Below, in pieces: positions 58,526 through 64,000 of a DNA stretch of 64,000 bases. The stretch is from JAVBJV01 sp031555315. GTDB taxonomy: Bacteria > Pseudomonadota > Alphaproteobacteria > Acetobacterales > Acetobacteraceae. The notes under the pieces were generated by a model. That model searched no databases. It was not told the DNA's origin and was given only the letters and a program-made list of their open reading frames with translations. The stretch spans positions 1 to 64,000 of the forward strand of contig JAVBUO010000001.1 in assembly GCA_031555315.1 (NCBI GenBank), written 5' to 3'. Each line of letters begins with the position of its first letter. Position 1 is the first letter of the stretch. The position numbers and the translations under genes are program-made.

Positions 58526-59940
58526 GACAGCGGAAACACCTTGGCCGGATTCAAAAGCCAATCGGGGTCGAACGCCGATTTGATACGCTTCTGCTGCGCC
58601 AGTTCGACGGCATTGAACTGCACCGGCATCAGATCGCGTTTCTCGACGCCCACCCCGTGTTCGCCGGTCAGGCAGCCGCCGACCTCGACACACAGTTTCA
58701 GGATATCGGCGCCGAAGGCTTCCGCCTTGCGGAAACTCTCGGGGTCGTTGGCGTCGAACATGATCAGCGGATGCAGATTGCCATCACCCGCATGAAAGAC
58801 GTTGGCGACTTTCAGCCCGTACTGATCGCTCATCTCGCCGATGCGCTTCAATGTATCGGGCAGGCGCGAGGTCGGGATGGTGCCATCCATGCACAGATAA
58901 TCGGGGCTGATCCGCCCGACCGCACCGAACGCACCCTTGCGCCCTTTCCAGATCGCCGCCGACTGTTCCGCCGTTTCGGCCACTTTCATGCTGGTCGGGT
59001 TGAATTGCGCGCAGATCGCACGGATGCGGTCCAACAGCATGTCCTGTTCGGCAATCGATCCTTCAACCTCGATGATCAGCAGCGCCTCGGCGTCCATCGG
59101 ATAACCGGCATGGGCGAACGCCTCGCAGGCGTGGATACATGGCTTGTCCATGAATTCCAGCGCCACCGGGATAATACCCGAACCGATGATCGCATCGACC
59201 GCGCGCCCCGCCGTTTCGATCGCGTCGAACGCCGCCAGCATGGCGCGCGCTCCCTCGGCGGCGCGCAGGATGCGCACCGTTACCTCGGTGACGATCGCCA
59301 GTTGCCCTTCGCTGCCGGTCAGCAGGCCCAGCCAGTCGTAGCCCGGCGTGTCGAGATGCTCGCCGCCGATCTGCACCACGTCGCCCTCGACGGTGACGAT
59401 CCTCAGCCCCAGAAGATTGTTCGCGGTGACGCCGTATTTCAGACAGTGCGCGCCGCCCGAATTCATCGCCACGTTGCCGCCGATCATGCAGGCCAGCTGG
59501 CTGGACGGGTCGGGCGCGTAGAAGAAATTGTCGGCCTCCATCGCCTTGGTGATGCCGATATTGGTGACGCCGGCTTCCACCGTCGCGCAGCGGTTCCCGT
59601 AATCGATCTTGATGATGTGGTTCATCTTCATCAGGCCGATCACCACCGCATCTTCCAGCGGCAGTGCGCCGCCGCACAGGCTGGTGCCTGCGCCGCGCGG
59701 GATCACCCGCACACCCATCCGATGACAATAACGCATCACCGATGCCACCTGTTCGGTGTTTTCCGGCAGCACCACCGCCAGCGGGATCTGCCGGTAGGCC
59801 GACAGGCCATCGGTCTCGTACGGACGCAGGCGGGTTTCCTCGTTGATGACGTTGGCGGCCGGCAGCAGTGCGCGCAATCCCGCCAGGATTTCGTCGCGCC
59901 GGGTCAGCACGTCCTGTTTGGGTTCAGGTAAGGCGAGCAT
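58522..59940 (-). CDS. glcD: Glycolate oxidase catalytic subunit GlcD
   Basis: A 472-residue FAD-dependent 2-hydroxyacid dehydrogenase that oxidises glycolate to glyoxylate. VIPRGAGTSLCGGALPLEDA is the FAD loop, with NVAMNSGGAHCLKYGVTANN and LTGSEGQLAIVTEVTVRIL; the C-terminal active-site region is NVFHAGDGNLHPLIMFD and GGCLTGEHGVGVEKRDLMP. First gene of glcDEF-TPR. The ATG at 59940 has no strong ribosome site but starts the family's conserved N-terminus. Confidence 0.97.
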   Translation of the reverse strand: MLALPEPKQDVLTRRDEILAGLRALLPAANVINEETRLRPYETDGLSAYRQIPLAVVLPENTEQVASVMRYCHRMGVRVIPRGAGTSLCGGALPLEDAVVIGLMKMNHIIKIDYGNRCATVEAGVTNIGITKAMEADNFFYAPDPSSQLACMIGGNVAMNSGGAHCLKYGVTANNLLGLRIVTVEGDVVQIGGEHLDTPGYDWLGLLTGSEGQLAIVTEVTVRILRAAEGARAMLAAFDAIETAGRAVDAIIGSGIIPVALEFMDKPCIHACEAFAHAGYPMDAEALLIIEVEGSIAEQDMLLDRIRAICAQFNPTSMKVAETAEQSAAIWKGRKGAFGAVGRISPDYLCMDGTIPTSRLPDTLKRIGEMSDQYGLKVANVFHAGDGNLHPLIMFDANDPESFRKAEAFGADILKLCVEVGGCLTGEHGVGVEKRDLMPVQFNAVELAQQKRIKSAFDPDWLLNPAKVFPLS

Positions 59941-60019
59941 CTTCCTCTCCCCCCCTTCATGTTATTTCAATATACAGGCTTAGGATGAGCACCGGTTTTT
60001 GCCAAGAGCAAGCACAACA

Positions 60020-60054
60020 AAACAGAAAACCACGCCCCGGCGAACGGAGCGTGG
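60020..60054 (-). terminator. Rho-independent terminator after rpmJ
   Basis: On the minus strand, CCACGCTCCG pairs with CGGGGCGTGG, loop TTCGC, followed by TTTTCTGTTTT. It ends the rpmJ transcript. No gene is seen in 59941-60093. Confidence 0.85.
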
Positions 60055-60093
60055 CTTAAATGCCGGAAAAACAAGCGTTAAAGGCGCGGACGA

Positions 60094-60219
60094 TCAGCCC
60101 TGACGCACCTTCATACGCGGGTTCTTCTTGTTAATCACGTAGACACGGCCATGGCGACGCACCACACGATTGTCCTTGTCGCGAATCTTGGCCGATTTCA
60201 GGCTGTTTCTGATCTTCAT
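60094..60219 (-). CDS. rpmJ: 50S ribosomal protein L36 (bL36)
   Basis: A 41-residue basic protein: MKIRNSLKSAKIRDKDNRVV then RRHGRVYVINKKNPRMKVRQ. This is the longer bL36 paralogue lacking the four zinc-binding residues of the short form. It stands alone, as usual in alphaproteobacteria, with its own terminator. Confidence 0.97.
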   Translation of the reverse strand: MKIRNSLKSAKIRDKDNRVVRRHGRVYVINKKNPRMKVRQG

Positions 60220-60300
60220 CACACGCACTCTGAATTTGAAGGGCCGGTTATTAAGGATCGGGGCTGGCGCTGTCAACAGAAAGAGCCGTAAAACCATACC

Positions 60301-60711
60301 ATGAACGAACGGAATTCCTCGGGTTTCGGCATCTGGGCCGGCTTTCTGGTGGCCTGTTTTGCCGTCGTCGCCCTGATCGGGGCCTTCGCCACCTATGCCG
60401 TGGCCCTGCCGCACGAGCGTTGGGCAATCCGCGAGCAAGCGCTGCAAACGGCGGAACACCTGATCCGGACCAATGCCCCGGCCACCGAACTGGCGGCCCT
60501 GCGCCCCGGGCTCGCGACCGCCGCCGCCGCGCTCGATGCCCCCGACCCGCTGGCGGCGCTGCAGGTTGCCCGCGCTGAAAGCAGGACGCTTTCTCTGCGC
60601 GAAGTGGCAGCCATTCAGACCCGAATACGAATCCTGCTGGCCATCGCCACGCTGATGGCCGCCGGATTCGGGATCGTCATCCTACGCATTGCCGGATCCG
60701 GACGGCGCTAG
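60301..60711 (+). CDS. Two-helix membrane protein of unknown function
   Basis: A 136-residue protein with an N-terminal helix (IWAGFLVACFAVVALIGAFA), an outside region rich in Ala and Leu (residues 38-105, probably helical) and a C-terminal helix (IRILLAIATLMAAGFGIVIL). No family was recognised. It is divergent from rpmJ and its last 30 bp overlap the end of the convergent DUF533 gene. Confidence 0.65.
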   Translation: MNERNSSGFGIWAGFLVACFAVVALIGAFATYAVALPHERWAIREQALQTAEHLIRTNAPATELAALRPGLATAAAALDAPDPLAALQVARAESRTLSLREVAAIQTRIRILLAIATLMAAGFGIVILRIAGSGRR

Positions 60712-61362
60712 CCGCGCTTCGATCGCCGCCACCGCCGGCGCTTCCAGCCGCAGCCGCGCCGCCAGCCGGTTCAGCCAGTCGCGTTCCATCGCCTCCGCAA
60801 CGCCTATTGTGGCAAAAGCTGCCGCATAGACCTGCGCCGCCAGCATCGGGTCGCGTACCGCACGGCCGATCTCGTCGATCGAGATCGGGTTTTGCAGCTC
60901 GTTCAGTACGAAATCACGCTCATTCTCGCCCAGCCCCGCGGCATCGAGCTGCGTGGTAACATGGGCACGTTCTGTGGCATCCAACACCCCATCGGCCTTG
61001 GCTGCCGCGATCGCGACGCGCAGCAGCAGCATCGATTCGCTCGAATCGGACGATCCCGCCGGAGCCGATGGGACCGGTGCCTCTGCCTGCGTCCAGGGGG
61101 AATGGCCGGTCTGTGGCACGCTGCGCGCCGGGCCTGGAACGGGGCGCGCGCCCTGCGGCGGGCGCTGCGGTCCTGGAGACGATTCTGACGAGCGTGTCAT
61201 GTAATCTACCAGCGCCTTGGCGCCGACGCTCAAAACGGTGCCCAGAATGGAACTGGCCCCCCGCGAGGTGCCGTAGCCAATTGATCGAGTCGTCCGCCTT
61301 TGGGAACGCGCCCTGCCCCCCAGCACGGCCCCTAGCATTCGCTCGATTTCCCGTTTGTCCAT
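60682..61362 (-). CDS. DUF533/TerB-like protein
   Basis: A 226-residue protein. The N-terminal MDKREIERMLGAVLGGRARS and a Gly/Ser-rich stretch with a hydrophobic patch (SSILGTVLSVGAKALVDYM) are typical of DUF533; a Pro-rich linker leads to a helical TerB-like domain (LLLRVAIAAAKADGVLDATE with an acidic loop, LAAQVYAAAFATIGVAEAME). The function is unknown; relatives are periplasmic or membrane-associated. It converges on the preceding gene with a 30-bp overlap. Confidence 0.85.
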   Translation of the reverse strand: MDKREIERMLGAVLGGRARSQRRTTRSIGYGTSRGASSILGTVLSVGAKALVDYMTRSSESSPGPQRPPQGARPVPGPARSVPQTGHSPWTQAEAPVPSAPAGSSDSSESMLLLRVAIAAAKADGVLDATERAHVTTQLDAAGLGENERDFVLNELQNPISIDEIGRAVRDPMLAAQVYAAAFATIGVAEAMERDWLNRLAARLRLEAPAVAAIEARLAPSGSGNA

Positions 61363-61523
61363 CAGCTGTGTCTCCGTTCTGCCCCAAAATCCTGATCTGG
61401 GGCCGGGTCCATCTACTCAAAAAAAGGGGTGACAAATTTAAAAAAACATACATAATGTCTCCATACTTTATATACTCATGGTTTAACGGTGCGCAGCCAC
61501 TGATCCAGACAGGAGGTTTTGAA

Positions 61524-61796
61524 ATGCGTGTTTTATCCTTCGGCGTCCTCGCCGCCACATTGCTGCTTGCCGCGTGTCAGCATCCGGACGGTTCGACCGA
61601 TTATGCCGGTTCCGCCCTGCTGGGGGCCGGTATCGGCGCCGCCGGGGGGCTGGTTGCCGCCGGCATTCACGACAACAACAACTACAACCGGGGATATTAC
61701 CGTAACGGTTACTACCACAACGGTTATTACCGCTCGCCCAGGTACTATCGCGGCGGCGGATATTACGGGCCGCCGCGCGGCTATTACCGTTACTGA
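61524..61796 (+). CDS. Tyr/Gly-rich small lipoprotein, copy 1
   Basis: A 90-residue predicted lipoprotein: MRVLSFGVLAATLLLAAC (lipobox LAAC), then HPDGSTDYAGSALLGAGIGA and AGGLVAAGIHDNNNYNRGYY, with a C-terminal half of Y-Y-R/H-N-G repeats (YRNGYYHNGYYRSPRYY). The middle resembles a glycine-zipper segment. AGGAGG lies 6-8 nt upstream of the ATG. It is followed by a terminator and a second, similar gene. Function unknown; an envelope role is likely. Confidence 0.85.
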   Translation: MRVLSFGVLAATLLLAACQHPDGSTDYAGSALLGAGIGAAGGLVAAGIHDNNNYNRGYYRNGYYHNGYYRSPRYYRGGGYYGPPRGYYRY

Positions 61797-61802
61797 ACAT
61801 GG

Positions 61803-61830
61803 CAAGGGGCCTTCACCGGGCCCCTTCTTT
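61803..61830 (+). terminator. Rho-independent terminator after lipoprotein copy 1
   Basis: AAGGGGCC pairs with GGCCCCTT across a short loop and is followed by CTTTT. It separates the two paralogues, so each has its own transcript end. Confidence 0.85.
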
Positions 61831-61938
61831 TATGCCGGTAACATTCTGTCACCTAACATAGAAAAAAAGCCACATTCCGACCACCGTTTTACCGCCCGGT
61901 GCCTGCAAGCTCCACGCATAGCTTCAAGGAGACACACC

Positions 61939-62193
61939 ATGCGCCTCAAACCTCTGCTAGCCCTGTCCGCCCTGCTGCTGGTTGCGGCGTGTCAGAACCC
62001 CGATGGTTCGGTCAACTATGCGAATTCGGCCCTGTTGGGTGCGGGCATCGGTGCGGCCGGCGGGCTCGTCGCCGCCGGAGCCTCGGACAACGGACGGTAT
62101 TACGACCGCGGTTATTATCGTTCCCCGCCGCCGCGGTATTATGGCGGTGGTGGTTATGGCCGCGGATATTACGGGCGTGGATATTACCGCTGA
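61939..62193 (+). CDS. Tyr/Gly-rich small lipoprotein, copy 2
   Basis: An 84-residue paralogue of the gene 143 bp upstream. The signal MRLKPLLALSALLLVAAC has lipobox VAAC, and QNPDGSVNYANSALLGAGIG is nearly identical to copy 1, followed by AAGGLVAAGASDNGRYYDRG; the tail has Y-G-R-G-Y-Y repeats instead of Y-Y-H-N-G. AAGGAGA precedes the ATG. Tandem duplication with divergence of the repeat tail is the simplest history. Confidence 0.85.
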   Translation: MRLKPLLALSALLLVAACQNPDGSVNYANSALLGAGIGAAGGLVAAGASDNGRYYDRGYYRSPPPRYYGGGGYGRGYYGRGYYR

Positions 62194-62200
62194 TCCGACA

Positions 62201-62226
62201 AGGGGGCCGAAAGGCCCCCTTTTTTA
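62201..62226 (+). terminator. Rho-independent terminator after lipoprotein copy 2
   Basis: AGGGGGCC-GAAA-GGCCCCCT followed by TTTTTT, a very stable tetraloop hairpin. The T tract overlaps the stop codon of the convergent amidase gene. Confidence 0.93.
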
Positions 62227-63717
62227 ACCGAAACCGAAAAACCCCGGCATGTCGCGAATCAGCGGGGCTTTTTTCAGCGCCGCGATATCGGGCTGCGGCC
62301 GCGCCAGAGCGGCATCGTCCGCGAACGCCTGTTCCAGCGCCAGCGCGACGTTGAGCACAAAGGCATCGCCACCGCGTGGCCCCACGATCTGCAGCCCGAA
62401 CGGCATACCTGCGTGGTCCTTGCCGCACGGAATGCAGATGGCCGGGTGTCCGGTCAGCGTGATGCCGTAAGACAGTGCCAACCAATGGAAGTAGGTGCGT
62501 GTCGGTTCGCCGTCGATCTCGGCCGGGTACAATTCCGCCCAGTCGCGCGGGCTGATGGTGATGCCGGGCGTGATCAGCACGTCGTAACGGTCGAAGAAAT
62601 TCTGGAATTCGTGGTAGATGCGTGTCTGTTCGATATGCGCCGCCGCGAAATCCTCCAGCGTGTAGCCCAGACCTTCCTCGATGTTCGCATGCAGGTTCGG
62701 CCCCAGATCGTCCGGCCGCGTGCGGTACCATTGCAGATACTTGCCCAGAAACCCCACGGCGCGCCCCACTTCGAAGGCGCGGTCGGCACCTTTCATATCG
62801 GGGTTTTCGTCGACCGCTTCACCGAACCGGGTGCGGAATTTTTCCGTTTTCTCGGCAAACACGGCGCGGATGTGTTTTTCGGTCGGCGCAAAACCAAGGT
62901 CAGGGCTGAACGCCACACGCAGGCTGGACAGATCCAGCGCCCTGGCCGGATAGAAATGCGCCGGCCGCTGCACGCGCCGCCCGTGAATGGTGGTGGCCAG
63001 CGGGTCGCCCTTGTGATTCCCGGCCATCACCGACATCAGCAGCGCCGTGTCGGCCACATCGCGCCCCATCGGGCCGAGCGTGCCGTTTGTCGTCCAGCCC
63101 AGCGCGCGTTTGGGATTCGGCACCAGCCCCTGGGTGGGGCGAAACCCGACGATGCCGTTGAACGCCGCCGGGTTACGCAGCGACCCGCCGGTATCGCTGC
63201 CCGTGCACAGCGCCGCCATGCCCGTCGCCAGCGCCACCGCCGACCCGCCCGACGACCCCGCCGCGGATTTACGGGTATCGAACGGATTACCCGTCACACC
63301 GTAGACCTTGTTGCGCGAATTCGCCCCTGCCCCCCATTCAGGCACATTGGTCTTGCCGATGATGATGCCGCCCGCCTTGCGAATCTTCATCACATGCAGA
63401 TCGTCGGTCTTCGGCACGTGATCGGCGAAAATCGGGCTGCCGAACGTGGTGCGCAGCCCGGCGGTTTCCTCGAGGTCCTTCACCCCGACCGGCAGGCCGT
63501 GCAGCGCGCCCAGTTTTTCGCCCTTCATCACTGCATGTTCGGCGACGCGTGCCGCTTCACGCGCACGGTCGAAATCGCGCGCCACCATGCAGTTTACCGC
63601 CGGGTCCACCTGTTCGATGCGTTCGATGCAGCTGTCCACCAGTTCCACGGGAGAAAGTTTCTTCGCGCCGATCAGCGCGCGCGCCGCAACCGCGGACAGA
63701 TCACAAGGTTCGCTCAT
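62224..63717 (-). CDS. Amidase signature family enzyme
   Basis: A 497-residue amidase. The Ser-cisSer-Lys triad is readable: Lys in GLPVGVKDLEETAG (about residue 78), the two Ser in KSAAGSSGGSAVALATGMAA and CTGSDTGGSLRNPAAFNGIV. The C-terminal GHPAICIPCGKDHAGMPFGL is typical. The substrate is unknown; it may be an amide, nitrile-derived product or small peptide. It starts 3 bp after the gamma-glutamyltransferase stop on the same strand, suggesting a catabolic operon. Confidence 0.93.
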   Translation of the reverse strand: MSEPCDLSAVAARALIGAKKLSPVELVDSCIERIEQVDPAVNCMVARDFDRAREAARVAEHAVMKGEKLGALHGLPVGVKDLEETAGLRTTFGSPIFADHVPKTDDLHVMKIRKAGGIIIGKTNVPEWGAGANSRNKVYGVTGNPFDTRKSAAGSSGGSAVALATGMAALCTGSDTGGSLRNPAAFNGIVGFRPTQGLVPNPKRALGWTTNGTLGPMGRDVADTALLMSVMAGNHKGDPLATTIHGRRVQRPAHFYPARALDLSSLRVAFSPDLGFAPTEKHIRAVFAEKTEKFRTRFGEAVDENPDMKGADRAFEVGRAVGFLGKYLQWYRTRPDDLGPNLHANIEEGLGYTLEDFAAAHIEQTRIYHEFQNFFDRYDVLITPGITISPRDWAELYPAEIDGEPTRTYFHWLALSYGITLTGHPAICIPCGKDHAGMPFGLQIVGPRGGDAFVLNVALALEQAFADDAALARPQPDIAALKKAPLIRDMPGFFGFG

Positions 63718-63720
63718 GCT

Positions 63721-64000
63721 TCAATACCCCATTGCACAGCCATCTTTGCGCGGATCGGACCCGGCACACAGTATGCCGCGCGCATGGTCGATCAAAATCG
63801 CCTGGGCACCGCCGTGCGGCTTGTCGATCACGTCGCACCGATGGCCCAGATTGTTCAGCCCTACGATCAGATCGCTCGAGAAACCGCGCTCCACCTGCAC
63901 CTTGCCGTCGGCCGGCATCAGGCGCGGGAAATCCATCGCTTCCTGAATGTCCATGCCGAATTCCAGCATGTTGGTCAGGAACAGCGAATGGCCCATCGGC
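63721..64000 (-). CDS. Gamma-glutamyltransferase family protein, C-terminal end (partial)
   Basis: Only the last ~93 residues are in the window; the gene continues beyond 64000. GMDIQEAMDFPRLMPADGKV and VERGFSSDLIVGLNNLGHRC, then GGAQAILIDHARGILCAGSD and PRKDGCAMGY, match the C-terminus of gamma-glutamyltranspeptidase small subunits. The catalytic Thr lies upstream of the visible part. It is followed by the amidase gene after 3 bp. Confidence 0.85.
   Translation of the reverse strand, partial: PMGHSLFLTNMLEFGMDIQEAMDFPRLMPADGKVQVERGFSSDLIVGLNNLGHRCDVIDKPHGGAQAILIDHARGILCAGSDPRKDGCAMGY

Overview
The window is a GC-rich chromosomal segment of an alphaproteobacterium, most likely of the order Rhodospirillales (perhaps Acetobacteraceae; this placement is an inference). 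The evidence is an NDUFS4-type complex I subunit, the hisZ-purA pair, RpoH with its RpoH box, a complete ccoNOQP-ccoGHIS set, a CoxDEG-type maturation operon and KipI/PxpABC genes. Gene density is high, ATGA overlaps are frequent and starts are often GTG or TTG. Apart from a scar at the left edge there is little mobile DNA.

Layout. 1-1200: an IS5-type transposase fragment and a frameshifted papain-like (C39-like) peptidase remnant, then tRNA-Arg(TCT), the NDUFS4-like gene and tRNA-Pro(TGG). 1248-4948: a DUF192 protein, then a TPP riboswitch in front of thiamin-precursor ABC genes (thiZ, thiX, thiY), with an opposite-strand hydrolase set between thiX and thiY. 4994-7378: methylisocitrate lyase and an NhaD/CitMHS-type antiporter. 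7436-12733: a tight operon coxG-coxD-coxE, XdhC split over two genes, and a molybdopterin-binding/cytidylyltransferase fusion; this is maturation machinery for a molybdenum hydroxylase whose structural genes are not here. 12838-16851: lipoprotein, MFS carrier, Gfo/Idh/MocA oxidoreductase, RidA, CHAP amidase-like protein.

17085-26732: the cbb3 oxidase locus, headed by a perfect FNR/FixK box and ending in an extra 59-aa membrane protein after ccoS. 26729-29388: a broken SH3-like gene and pxpABC (5-oxoprolinase). 29509-32403: small membrane proteins, an RluA-family pseudouridine synthase and rpoH with a long leader. 32483-42933 (minus strand): a pseudokinase with a membrane partner, purA, hisZ and a cheA-cheW-cheY-cheB-cheR cluster. 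43035-46732: small lipoprotein, isoaspartyl peptidase, ABC-F ATPase, MarR regulator.

46770-50716: an EF-P beta-lysylation cluster (epmA, epmB, efp) followed by suhB. 50859-53947: a three-gene OmpA/MotA-like/MotB-like motor module behind a strong hairpin, with upp abutting it. 54650-64000: aldo/keto reductase remnant, rhodanese, the glcDEF-TPR operon, rpmJ, a DUF533/TerB-like protein, tandem Tyr/Gly-rich lipoproteins, an amidase and the 3' end of a gamma-glutamyltransferase gene.

The best candidates for undescribed biology are the pseudokinase/membrane-protein pair (32483-34845) and the non-flagellar motor module (50815-53947). All calls come from reading the sequence without database searches.
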